Shown here one piece after another: positions 1 to 7,895 of a stretch of DNA of 64,000 nt. The DNA is taken from positions 248,001-312,000 of the forward strand of contig CBFIFP010000001.1 in assembly GCA_965661945.1 (NCBI GenBank), read 5' to 3'. Every line of letters begins with the position of its first letter. Position 1 is the first letter of the stretch. This DNA comes from JAJRPT01 sp965661945. GTDB taxonomy: Bacteria; Bacteroidota; Ignavibacteria; Kapaibacteriales; UBA2268. The translations under genes were made by a program, and so were the position numbers. Under the pieces are notes generated by a model. The model was not told where the DNA came from and did not search any database. It saw only the letters and a program-made list of their open reading frames with translations.

Positions 1-312
1 ACAAAAGATAAGCAAATTGATATATTCTTTTATCACGCCCCGAGTAGCAGCGAAGGAGAATTAATTGCAAATACCTTGTTAAATACAATATCAAAAAAAT
101 ATAATGAAGCTCAACCAGGAAGGGGATACGAGGGTTCTGTTTCTAACAGGAACTTATATGTTTTAAGACATACAATCCCGGTAATGACATTTATTGAATT
201 AGGAAACATACAAAATTATCGAGACCAACAAAGAATCTTAAATCCTAACAATCGTCAAGCAATCGCAAATTGGTTAACTGATGGTATTTTAGATTATTAC
301 AGAAGCAGATAG
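1..312 (+). CDS. N-acetylmuramoyl-L-alanine amidase, C-terminal part (gene starts before the window)
   Basis: The reading frame is open from base 1, so the gene begins upstream of the window and only about 103 C-terminal residues are seen. They match the end of the Amidase_3 family of zinc amidases, which cut the bond between N-acetylmuramic acid and the stem peptide in the periplasm. Visible are an RGYEGS stretch followed by LYVLRHTIPVMTFIELG, the segment that carries the second catalytic Glu (FIELG), then IQNYRDQ and a final helix ending in GILDYYR. In other members the LYVLR and E-LG pieces sit in the same order. No SPOR or LysM domain follows. About 130 bases separate its stop from lptC. 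The family call is confident; the exact subfamily cannot be judged from this fragment. Confidence 0.8.
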   Translation, partial: TKDKQIDIFFYHAPSSSEGELIANTLLNTISKKYNEAQPGRGYEGSVSNRNLYVLRHTIPVMTFIELGNIQNYRDQQRILNPNNRQAIANWLTDGILDYYRSR

Positions 313-407
313 AGCTACAAATATCATTATTTCCTTAATTTACATAAAAATAATATTGCCACTTTTAATTCTTTGCTTTATTTATTTTAAAATATATAAT
401 TATTTAG

Positions 408-438
408 TTGTTATAAAAAAATTATATTCATAATTTTG
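408..438 (+). promoter_or_regulatory. Bacteroidota-type promoter of the lptC operon
   Basis: TTG at 408-410, a 20-base spacer and TAATTTTG at 431-438 match the Bacteroidota -33/-7 consensus. In this class transcription starts about 4 bases after the last G, which would be base 442, the A of the lptC ATG. This argues against a TTG start at 436, which lies inside the -7 box. No ribosome binding site is seen. Confidence 0.6.
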
Positions 439-441
439 AAT

Positions 442-972
442 ATGAGAAAAATTCATTTTTTATTATTTTTATTTCTGGTATCCTGTTTTGAAAAAGATTT
501 AGCAACTTCAGATGTCCTAGAAAAAGAATTAGATAATTTACCTGATTTAATTGTTATTAGACCAGACGTAGATTTTTATGACTCTGTGAACGTAAAAGCA
601 AATTTAAAAGCAGATACGGCTAAATCATATAAAAAATTCAACTACACTCTTTTATACTATAATGTTCGTATTGAATTTTATAAGAAAGAGTCTAAAGATG
701 TTGAAACGTATATTACTTCTGATTCCGCAATGATAGACGAGAAAACCAACAATATGTATGCGTATAATAAAGTTTATGTTTGGTCTAATGAATCTGAAAC
801 ATCTCTAAAAACTGAATTCTTAGAGTGGAATGAAGAAAAAAGATTATTGTTATCAACTAAATTTGTAAAAATCGAATCTCCTGTAGAGATAATTGAAGGA
901 TACGGACTAGAATCAAATCAAGATTTAACTAATTATAAAATTTTCAAAGTAAGTGGAGTGATTACAAAATGA
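442..972 (+). CDS. lptC: LptC-like LPS export lipoprotein
   Basis: A 176-residue exported protein. It starts with a short basic and hydrophobic signal ending in a lipobox (LFLVSC), so it is probably lipid-anchored. The rest looks like the beta-rich LptC/OstA fold: repeated short strands with aromatic residues, and the C-terminal GYGLESNQDL...YKIFKVSGVI motif typical of LptC proteins of Bacteroidota. LptC passes lipopolysaccharide from the inner-membrane LptBFG transporter to the periplasmic LptA bridge. ATG 442 is chosen because the alternative TTG at 436 lies within the promoter. Its end overlaps tpiA by four bases, so translation is probably coupled. The family is a good fit by pattern, but LptC sequences are very divergent. 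Confidence 0.7.
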   Translation: MRKIHFLLFLFLVSCFEKDLATSDVLEKELDNLPDLIVIRPDVDFYDSVNVKANLKADTAKSYKKFNYTLLYYNVRIEFYKKESKDVETYITSDSAMIDEKTNNMYAYNKVYVWSNESETSLKTEFLEWNEEKRLLLSTKFVKIESPVEIIEGYGLESNQDLTNYKIFKVSGVITK

Positions 973-1739
973 GAAAATACTATATAGCTGCTAACTGGAA
1001 AATGAATTTAAATAAACGAGAAGCATTAAAATTATCAAGAGAAATTGATAATAATACAAAACCATTAAATAGTAATATTGAAGTGATATTGTGCGTTCCT
1101 TATATTCACATTTCTAATGTTATTGAAAATTTAGGAAACTCTGCTATATCTGTTGCAGCTCAGAATTGTAGTAATAATAAATCAGGAGCTTTTACTGGAG
1201 AAGTATCTGCCGAAATGATAAAAGCTTATGATTGTCAATACGTTATTATTGGTCATTCTGAAAGAAGAGAATATTTTAATGAGTCTAACGAAATAGTTAA
1301 TCAAAAAATTAAAATTGCTTTAGAAAATAATTTAAAAGTAATTTTATGTATTGGTGAAGAGTTAATTGATAGAAAGAATCAAAAAACCAACTTTGTTTTA
1401 AACAGTCAGTTAAAGGAATGTTTATTGGATATAGACAAAGATTCGTTTAAAAATATTATTGTTGCCTATGAACCAAAATGGGCAATTGGCACCGGACTTA
1501 CTCCATCAAATGATGAAATAAATGAAACTCATAATGTCATAAGAAATTATCTTATTGATATATTTGGAAGTAAAGGAATCAGTGTTCCAATAATTTATGG
1601 TGGTAGTCTGAATGAAAAAAATGCGAATGATATTTTAAAAATTAAAGAAGTTTCAGGCGGACTAATTGGAGGAGCTTCATTAAAAAGTGAATCATTTATA
1701 AAAATTATAAAAATTGCAGAGGAATACACAAACTTATAA
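969..1739 (+). CDS. tpiA: Triosephosphate isomerase
   Basis: A 256-residue glycolytic enzyme that interconverts dihydroxyacetone phosphate and glyceraldehyde 3-phosphate in the cytosol. All hallmark positions are visible: N9 and K11 in AANWKMN, catalytic H96 in IIGHSERRE, catalytic E168 in AYEPKWAIGTG, and the phosphate-binding segments IIYGGSLNEKNA and GGLIGGASL near the end. Length is normal for the family. The start overlaps lptC by four bases, and the stop shares a base with the pgsA ATG (TAATG), so the gene is the second of a tightly packed operon with envelope lipid genes. Confidence 0.97.
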   Translation: MRKYYIAANWKMNLNKREALKLSREIDNNTKPLNSNIEVILCVPYIHISNVIENLGNSAISVAAQNCSNNKSGAFTGEVSAEMIKAYDCQYVIIGHSERREYFNESNEIVNQKIKIALENNLKVILCIGEELIDRKNQKTNFVLNSQLKECLLDIDKDSFKNIIVAYEPKWAIGTGLTPSNDEINETHNVIRNYLIDIFGSKGISVPIIYGGSLNEKNANDILKIKEVSGGLIGGASLKSESFIKIIKIAEEYTNL

Positions 1740-2320
1740 TGTTTTTTTCAATACCAAATATAATCACATATTTTAGAATTATAGTAGTTCCGATATTCTT
1801 GTTCTTGTATTTTTCAGAGAATGATACTTTAATAAGTGTATCTATTATTTTATATTTTTTAGGGGCAATTTCAGATTATTTTGATGGACTTGCTGCCCGA
1901 AAGTTTAATAGCAGTTCAAAATTTGGTCAGTTTATAGATCCACTTGCTGATAAAATAATTGTAATAGCTGCCTTAGTTGCGTTTTCAATTCAAGATATTA
2001 TACCAGTTTGGATGGTGATTATAATAATATTACGTGATATTATTACAACTTTTATGAGGGTTAAAGCAGATAAAATATCGTTTAATATGAAAACTAGTAA
2101 AATGGCAAAATGGAAAACGTTTTCTCAATTTTTATTTATAGGGTATGTTCAAGCTCTACAATTAGTTGCTCATTCAAATCTTTTTAATATTAGTTTTGAT
2201 TCTTCTTATGAATTTATTTATTCTGATTTAACTTATTTTGGAATGTTACTTTTAACTATATATACATTAGTTACTTTAATAGATTACATATTTAAAAACA
2301 AACAAATATTTAAAAATTGA
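1739..2320 (+). CDS. pgsA: CDP-diacylglycerol--glycerol-3-phosphate 3-phosphatidyltransferase
   Basis: A 193-residue integral membrane enzyme that makes phosphatidylglycerol phosphate from CDP-diacylglycerol and glycerol 3-phosphate, the committed step to phosphatidylglycerol and cardiolipin. It carries the complete CDP-alcohol phosphotransferase signature D-x2-DG-x2-AR-x8-G-x3-D-x3-D, starting at DYFDGLAAR around residue 47 and ending at FIDPLAD. About five hydrophobic segments surround the motif. It lies between tpiA and pgpA, the next step of the same pathway, with one- and four-base overlaps. Confidence 0.93.
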   Translation: MFFSIPNIITYFRIIVVPIFLFLYFSENDTLISVSIILYFLGAISDYFDGLAARKFNSSSKFGQFIDPLADKIIVIAALVAFSIQDIIPVWMVIIIILRDIITTFMRVKADKISFNMKTSKMAKWKTFSQFLFIGYVQALQLVAHSNLFNISFDSSYEFIYSDLTYFGMLLLTIYTLVTLIDYIFKNKQIFKN

Positions 2321-2778
2321 AAAGAAAGTATAATTTATCATATTTATTTGCAACATTTTTTTTTAGTGGTTATCTACCAAAAATGCCAGGTACATGGGGA
2401 ACCTTATCCTCATTAATTATCTTGCTAATTCCTAATAATATTTTTTTCATTTCAATATTCACAATTATAATATTATCATTTTTAATTTCTATTCCAATTA
2501 TAAATAATATTGAAAATGAAGACGATTTTGATCCATCTTATGTTGTAATCGATGAAGCTGTTGGAATGTGGTTTATATTATTATTCGATTTTATATTAAA
2601 TGACCTTTACTTTTTAATTTTATCAATTATACTTTTTAGAATTTTGGATATATGGAAACCTTATCCGATTTCATATTTTAATAACAAAAAAGGCGGACTA
2701 TTTGTTATGCTTGATGACCTTGTCGCTGCTCTTTTTACTGTGGTTCTAATATATTTTATAAGTAAATTAATATATTGA
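2317..2778 (+). CDS. pgpA: Phosphatidylglycerophosphatase A
   Basis: A 153-residue membrane protein that dephosphorylates phosphatidylglycerol phosphate, the product of the preceding pgsA. It has the PgpA landmarks in order: GYLPKMPGTWGTL near the N-terminus, VVIDEAVG in the middle, DIWKPYPI, and GGLFVMLDDLVAA near the C-terminus, with three or four hydrophobic helices. The start is TTG at 2317, which overlaps the pgsA stop (TTGA). No ATG lies upstream in frame, and the next Met is inside the conserved PGTWG region. The overlap suggests coupled translation and balanced production of both lipid enzymes. Confidence 0.92.
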   Translation: MKRKYNLSYLFATFFFSGYLPKMPGTWGTLSSLIILLIPNNIFFISIFTIIILSFLISIPIINNIENEDDFDPSYVVIDEAVGMWFILLFDFILNDLYFLILSIILFRILDIWKPYPISYFNNKKGGLFVMLDDLVAALFTVVLIYFISKLIY

Positions 2779-2986
2779 AAAAGTGTAGATTTTTTAATTA
2801 AATATAAATATATACTCATAAAATAGATATTATAATTTAAAACTGAAAAGATTTGAACAAAATTTATAAAATATATTTTAGTTTAATTGAAAACTAAATA
2901 ATTAACAAAAAAAGTTATTGTTTTACCAAAAATTTTTTTTATTTTGCATTGTTATTTTTTTCAAAAACCAAAAAAGGGGTTTATAA

Positions 2987-3262
2987 ATGAATAAATCTGA
3001 CTTAGTAGATGCAGTAGCATCATCAGCTGGCTTAACAAAAGCATCAGCAGAAAAAGCAGTTTCTGGAGTATTTTCAGCAATATCAAACGAACTATCAAAT
3101 GGTGGTAGCTTTGCTTTGGTTGGTTTCGGAAGTTTCACTGTTAGTGATCGTGCCGCAAGAACTGGTAAAAATCCTAAAACAGGTGCCGCTATTGATATTC
3201 CTGCAAAGAAAGTTGTTAAATTTTCAGCAGGTAAATCACTTAAAGAGTCTGTTAATAAATAA
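2987..3262 (+). CDS. HU-family DNA-binding protein
   Basis: A 91-residue nucleoid protein. It begins MNKSDLVDAVASSAGLTKASAEKAV, the N-terminal helices of HU/IHF. The DNA-binding beta arm follows, with GFGSFTV, ARTGKNPKTG and IDIPAKKVVKFSAGK. HU binds DNA as a dimer with little sequence preference and compacts and bends it. A strong ribosome binding site (AAAGGGG) lies 7-13 bases upstream of the ATG, clearer than for most genes here, which fits high expression. The gene stands alone and ends in a hairpin terminator that faces the converging DegT gene. Whether it is HU or an IHF-like paralog cannot be settled from sequence alone. Confidence 0.95.
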   Translation: MNKSDLVDAVASSAGLTKASAEKAVSGVFSAISNELSNGGSFALVGFGSFTVSDRAARTGKNPKTGAAIDIPAKKVVKFSAGKSLKESVNK

Positions 3263-3268
3263 ATAAAT

Positions 3269-3307
3269 AAAAGGATTAATTAAATATTAATTAATCCTTT
3301 TTTTTTA
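3269..3307 (+). terminator. Bidirectional terminator between the HU gene and the DegT aminotransferase
   Basis: The arm AAAGGATTAAT (from 3270) pairs with ATTAATCCTTT (to 3300). It is followed by a run of eight or more T on the plus strand, with a run of A before the left arm. It lies between convergent genes and can serve both. Confidence 0.8.
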
Positions 3308-3327
3308 TTTTTCCTTTTCAATATAAT

Positions 3328-4440
3328 TCAATAAATTAAACTTGATATCTTTTCCTGATCTTCCTCTTTTAAATATGGATGCATAGGAATAGAAAACACT
3401 CTTTCAGCCGCATATTCTGAATTACTCATATCATCTGCTACAACACAAATATCCTTATAAGCTGTTTGTTTGTGAAGAGGTATTGGGTAGAAAACAGAAT
3501 AAGGTATTCCATTTTCTTTAAATCTATTAAATATTTCATTTCTTTTTTCGGGTGATTCCACTTGAACTGTATATTGTGCCCATGCAGAAAAATAATCCTC
3601 TGGAGTTTTAGGTATTATAACCTTATCCTTTAAAAGTGAGTGATAGTTATTAGCAATTATATCTCTTGCTTTAAGTTCATCTTCAAATAAAGTTAACTTA
3701 GCAAGTAATATAGCAGCCTGAATAGTGGACATTCTTCCATTTATTCCAATTCTAACATTATCATATTTATCAACGCCAGACCCGTGAACCCTAATAGAAC
3801 GATAAATATCTATTAATTCATCATCATTTGTAAAACTAGCTCCTGCATCTCCGTAAGCACCTAACGGTTTGGCTGGATAGAATGATGTTGCAGCTGCATC
3901 TCCAAATGAGCCAGTTCTTTTGCCCTTGTAGCTACCTCCAAAAGATTGAGCTCCATCTTCTAATACTTTTAAATTATATTTTTTTGCAATTTCATTAATT
4001 TTATCATAATCAGCTGATAAACCAAATAAATCAACCGGTATAATTGCCTTAGGGTTTAGTTCAGTTTCATTTATAATTTTTTGAATAGTTTTTTCAAGTG
4101 ACTTTGGACACATATTATATGTATCAGGGTCAATATCAACAAATACTGGGGTAGCACCTCGTAAAGCAACAACTTCCCCACTTGATATAAATGTAAAAGA
4201 AGTTGTAAAAACTGCATCACCTGGTTGAATATCCCACGCCATTAATGGAATTAAAAGTGCATCAGTACCATTTGAGCAAGCCAAGCAATGTTTAACCCCT
4301 GCAAAATCTGCAAGTTTTTCCTCAAGCTCAGTTATTTCAGGTCCCCCGATATAAGCTCCTGATTCTATAACTTTAATTACTCTAGAATCAACTAAATCTT
4401 TAATTTTTTCATATTGAGCCTTTAAATCTATAAACTGCAT
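3328..4440 (-). CDS. DegT/DnrJ/EryC1/StrS-family sugar aminotransferase
   Basis: A 370-residue PLP-dependent aminotransferase of the family that aminates nucleotide-linked keto sugars. It starts MQFIDLKAQY, as WbpE/WlbC-type enzymes do. It has SNGTDAL (phosphate binding, about residue 56), the PLP ring region EDGAQSFGG (161-169), the SFYPAKPLGAYGDAG segment with the Schiff-base Lys at K191, and a C-terminal SIPMHPYL. Closest by pattern are UDP-2-acetamido-2-deoxy-3-oxo-glucuronate aminotransferases, which contribute to O-antigen or capsule sugars; the exact substrate is inference. It is not in a sugar gene cluster. A TAATTTTG-type -7 box (complement of 4469-4476) lies about 29 bases upstream of the ATG. 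Confidence 0.88.
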   Translation of the reverse strand: MQFIDLKAQYEKIKDLVDSRVIKVIESGAYIGGPEITELEEKLADFAGVKHCLACSNGTDALLIPLMAWDIQPGDAVFTTSFTFISSGEVVALRGATPVFVDIDPDTYNMCPKSLEKTIQKIINETELNPKAIIPVDLFGLSADYDKINEIAKKYNLKVLEDGAQSFGGSYKGKRTGSFGDAAATSFYPAKPLGAYGDAGASFTNDDELIDIYRSIRVHGSGVDKYDNVRIGINGRMSTIQAAILLAKLTLFEDELKARDIIANNYHSLLKDKVIIPKTPEDYFSAWAQYTVQVESPEKRNEIFNRFKENGIPYSVFYPIPLHKQTAYKDICVVADDMSNSEYAAERVFSIPMHPYLKEEDQEKISSLIY

Positions 4441-4567
4441 ATATTTTTAATTTTAATTTTAAAAAAAACAAAATTAAGAAAATTTATATTAGTTTGTATT
4501 AAAATATTCTTAAAACATTAATTAAAATTAAATATTTTTATAAAAAAGCTATCTTTTTGAACCATTT

Positions 4568-4598
4568 TTTGATTTTTGCGTATTTTACCTTAATTTTG
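4568..4598 (+). promoter_or_regulatory. Bacteroidota-type promoter of uppS-bamA
   Basis: TTTG at 4568-4571, 19 bases, then TAATTTTG at 4591-4598, an exact match to the -33/-7 consensus. The expected start of transcription is base 4602-4603 and the uppS ATG is at 4603, so the mRNA should have no or almost no leader. Confidence 0.7.
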
Positions 4599-4602
4599 CT
4601 TT

Positions 4603-5442
4603 ATGGAAAATAAAATGTATTGGAATAATCAAATAAAAGACGAAGATAAACTTATCCAAGAGAAACTTCGCTCTTATGAAAATTTACCTAAACACATTGC
4701 TATTATTATGGACGGTAATGGTAGATGGGCAAAACTAAAAAATATTCCAAGATTGTTTGGGCATAGGGAAGGCATTGAAAGTGTAAAAGAAATAGTTAGA
4801 ACAAGTTCTGACACAGGAATTAAATACTTAACTTTATACGCTTTTTCCTTAGAAAATTGGAAAAGACCTTCGGAAGAAGTTAATGGCTTAATGAAGCTTT
4901 TAGATAGCTTTATGAAGCAAGAAATTAATGAACTTCATAATAATCAAGTTAAAATAAATTTAATAGGAAAGATTTCGTCCTTACCAAAATACGTTCAAGA
5001 CACTCTCCATTATGCAACAACTATAACTAAAGATAATGAAGGATTAACATTAACATTAGCCCTGAGCTATGGAGCAAGATGGGATATTGTCAGAGCAGTC
5101 CAGCTCATTGCAATGGATGTCAGACGTGGAAAACTATCACCAGAAGATATTTCAGAAGAAACATTTTCTAAATTTTTAAGTACTGATGGCTTGCCTGACC
5201 CAGATTTGATGATTAGAACAAGTGGTGAGCACAGATTAAGTAACTTCTTACTTTGGGAATTAGCTTATGGTGAATTTTATATTTCAGACAAATTATGGCC
5301 AAAATTCAGAAAACAAGATTTGTATGATGCTCTTTTTGATTTTTTAAAGAGAGAAAGACGTTTTGGAAAGACTTCAGAACAAATTAAAACTAATTCAAAT
5401 TCATATTTTAAAAAAGTTGTAGATGCAATTAAAAATTCTTAA
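4603..5442 (+). CDS. uppS: Isoprenyl (undecaprenyl diphosphate) synthase
   Basis: A 279-residue cis-prenyltransferase. It adds isopentenyl units to farnesyl diphosphate to make the C55 carrier lipid needed for peptidoglycan and surface sugars. The active-site loop IAIIMDGNGRWAK carries D37, N39 and R41; further on are SLENWKR, LSYGARWDIV and the C-terminal DLMIRTSGEHRLSNFLLWELAYGEF block (given in pieces: LMIRTSGE, RLSNFLLW, ELAYGEFY). An N-terminal extension of about 28 residues precedes the catalytic core. The coding region overlaps bamA by 20 bases. Confidence 0.95.
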   Translation: MENKMYWNNQIKDEDKLIQEKLRSYENLPKHIAIIMDGNGRWAKLKNIPRLFGHREGIESVKEIVRTSSDTGIKYLTLYAFSLENWKRPSEEVNGLMKLLDSFMKQEINELHNNQVKINLIGKISSLPKYVQDTLHYATTITKDNEGLTLTLALSYGARWDIVRAVQLIAMDVRRGKLSPEDISEETFSKFLSTDGLPDPDLMIRTSGEHRLSNFLLWELAYGEFYISDKLWPKFRKQDLYDALFDFLKRERRFGKTSEQIKTNSNSYFKKVVDAIKNS

Positions 5443-7780
5443 TATTTTATTTTTATTTTTATTTTCAAACTACTTATATAGTCAAACTTCTCCTTTGCAA
5501 TATAAAATTGCTGGTATATCTGTTGAAGGTAATGAGTATATTACTGATGAAACAATTATTTCAATCTCTGGATTGAATGTAGGAGACGAATTCCAATATC
5601 CTTATGATGCGAAAATATCTAATGCTGTTAAGCGTTTATGGGATAGAAAGCAGTTCAAAATGGTTAATATTGTAGCTGAAAGAGTTGTAGATAAAAACGT
5701 ATATTTGTTAGTAGAAATTAAAGAAAAAGAACGTTTAAGTGAATATAGATTAAAAGGTAATAAAGAAGTATCAACTTCAAAAATTAAAAAAGAAATTGCA
5801 ATGTCTAGAGGTGATATTCTTGGACCTTATGAAACCTTTAAAATCAAAGAAAGTATCTTGAAATTATATAACGAAGAAGGCTTGGGCTTTGCGGATGTAA
5901 AAATTGATACTTATGATACTGACACCAATAATTATAAATTAATGGAAATAACTATTGATGAAGGTAAATTATATAGAATAAATCAAATAGACTTTATTGG
6001 TAATAATATATTAACAGATAAAGAACTCTCTAAAGCATTCAAAAAAACCAAAACAAGAAATTGGTTTCAATTCTGGAAATCAAATAAATTTAATAAAAAT
6101 GAGTATATAGATGATTTGAAAATGCTAGATTTTTACTTTAAAGAAAAAGGTTTTATCGATGGAAGATATATTAAAGATACTTTGATATATGATGAAATTG
6201 AGAAAAAAGTAAAAATCCAGATTGAAGTTTTTGAAGGTCCAAGGGTATATATAAGAAATATAGAATTTAGAGGAAATACAGTATTTACTTCTGAACAATT
6301 AAAAAGAAGATTGGAGTTTAATACTGGCGATGTATATAATTTGAATCAATTTGATATGAATTTGAATCTTAATCAAGAACAAACTGATGCAAAATCTTTA
6401 TATAATAACTCTGGCTATCTTTTTGTAGATTTCCGAAAATCTGAAAAAAGAATCACCGAAGATTCAATAGATATAATGGTTGATATATTTGAAAATGATA
6501 GGGCTGTTGTAAGAAAAGTAACTATTTTTGGAAATGGAAAAACTAAAGATAAAGTAATTAGACGCGAACTATTTGTAAGACCAGGTGATTATTTTAATCG
6601 AAGTGCAATAATTAGAAGTGTTAACGCTTTAAATGCACTTGCCTATTTCAATCCTGAAAATCTTAGACCAGATGTAAAGCCCGTAGCAGGTGATAATACT
6701 GCTGTAGATATAGAATTTACGGTTGAAGAAAAATCTACAGATACTTTTAATGCTTCGATGGGTTTTGCTGGGACATTTGGACTTACTGGCTCCCTTGGGT
6801 TTATGTTTAATAACTTTTCTATAGCAGAACCATTACGAGGTGGAGGTGGTGAGGTCTTTAATATGAATGCTGAAATTGGTTTTTCTCAGTATCGCTCTTT
6901 TTCAATTGGTTATACTCAGCCATGGTTATATGATAAACCAATTACTTTAGGAGCAAATTTATTTAGTACAAGTTGGAATTTTGGAATGAGTCTTCGTCGT
7001 TCTGGTGGAGTTATTAATATTGGTAAAAGATTAAGATGGCCAGATGACTATTTTAGAATAAATGGTTCAATAAGAATACAAGAAAATGATGTGGAAATGG
7101 GTGCAGGACAAATGTCAAATCTATACAGAAATGGTGTTACACAAGAATTTACTGTTGGTGGCTCTATTTCACGTTTGAGTATTGATAATCAATTTTTTGC
7201 AACTACAGGTTCTAAATTCTCATTAAATACAAGTATTGCTCTTGGTGCTTTGGGATTATTCAACACTGATTACTTTAAAAATGAATTAAACCTTGAGATG
7301 TATAATCCGCTTTTAAAAGTTGGTGAAATGGATAGGTTGGTTTTATATTTAGGAACAAGGGCAGGTCATATTCATTCATTTAAAGATAAATCTGCAATCA
7401 ATCCTATTGAAATTTATAGAATGGGTGGAAATGGTCTAAATGGTTTTGGAGTTACTCCATTACGTGGGTATGATGATAGAGCAATCAGTGATGGGGGTAG
7501 AACAATGGCACGATTCACAACTGAGATAAGGTTTGCAATTTCGATGAATCCAATGCCAATATTTGTTTATGGTTTTGGAGAGGCAGGAAATGTTTGGGAA
7601 GAAATCAATCAAGCAAATCCATTTAATCTGAATCGCTCTGCAGGTGTAGGTCTTCAAATGTTTATGAATCCAATCGGTGTGATTGGTGTTAGTTATGGTT
7701 ATGGTTTCGACCCTACAAGGTTTAGTGGTGGTGAACCTGGTGGTTGGAAATTCCTCCTACATTTAGGTAATTTTAATTAA
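5423..7780 (+). CDS. bamA: BamA-type outer membrane protein assembly factor
   Basis: A 785-residue outer membrane protein. A signal peptide (residues 1-20, ending NYLYSQ) is followed by about five POTRA domains to residue 430. Each has the beta-alpha-alpha-beta-beta pattern with a GN or GD turn, as in ISVEGNEYITDE, YRLKGNKEVS, IDFIGNNILTD and IEFRGNTVFTS. A C-terminal barrel (about 445-785) contains the conserved GGGGEVFNMN and FRTGGN-like GMGGNGLNGFG region and ends with an aromatic residue pattern (FLLHLGNFN). BamA inserts beta-barrel proteins into the outer membrane with its Bam partners. The ATG lies inside the end of uppS, so the two are co-transcribed and probably translationally coupled. 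Confidence 0.95.
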   Translation: MQLKILNILFLFLFSNYLYSQTSPLQYKIAGISVEGNEYITDETIISISGLNVGDEFQYPYDAKISNAVKRLWDRKQFKMVNIVAERVVDKNVYLLVEIKEKERLSEYRLKGNKEVSTSKIKKEIAMSRGDILGPYETFKIKESILKLYNEEGLGFADVKIDTYDTDTNNYKLMEITIDEGKLYRINQIDFIGNNILTDKELSKAFKKTKTRNWFQFWKSNKFNKNEYIDDLKMLDFYFKEKGFIDGRYIKDTLIYDEIEKKVKIQIEVFEGPRVYIRNIEFRGNTVFTSEQLKRRLEFNTGDVYNLNQFDMNLNLNQEQTDAKSLYNNSGYLFVDFRKSEKRITEDSIDIMVDIFENDRAVVRKVTIFGNGKTKDKVIRRELFVRPGDYFNRSAIIRSVNALNALAYFNPENLRPDVKPVAGDNTAVDIEFTVEEKSTDTFNASMGFAGTFGLTGSLGFMFNNFSIAEPLRGGGGEVFNMNAEIGFSQYRSFSIGYTQPWLYDKPITLGANLFSTSWNFGMSLRRSGGVINIGKRLRWPDDYFRINGSIRIQENDVEMGAGQMSNLYRNGVTQEFTVGGSISRLSIDNQFFATTGSKFSLNTSIALGALGLFNTDYFKNELNLEMYNPLLKVGEMDRLVLYLGTRAGHIHSFKDKSAINPIEIYRMGGNGLNGFGVTPLRGYDDRAISDGGRTMARFTTEIRFAISMNPMPIFVYGFGEAGNVWEEINQANPFNLNRSAGVGLQMFMNPIGVIGVSYGYGFDPTRFSGGEPGGWKFLLHLGNFN

Positions 7781-7796
7781 TCTATAATATTGGATA

Positions 7797-7816
7797 ATTT
7801 CAATAAAAATTGAAAT
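7797..7816. terminator. Weak hairpin between bamA and fbp
   Basis: ATTTCAAT, AAAA loop, ATTGAAAT, followed by C-TTTT on the plus strand. It sits between convergent genes. The stem is AU-only except for one pair, so its strength is doubtful. Confidence 0.35.
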
Positions 7817-7895
7817 CTTTTGATAAAAACCTAAATTATTTATTATTAAATTGATTTAATCTATAAAATTAATTAATTAGTTATTCTTAATATTC

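Noticed and set aside
2923..3138. Open frame of 71 codons on the minus strand across the HU gene
   Set aside because: It mirrors the HU coding frame, has no ribosome binding site, and the HU protein on the other strand is unmistakable.
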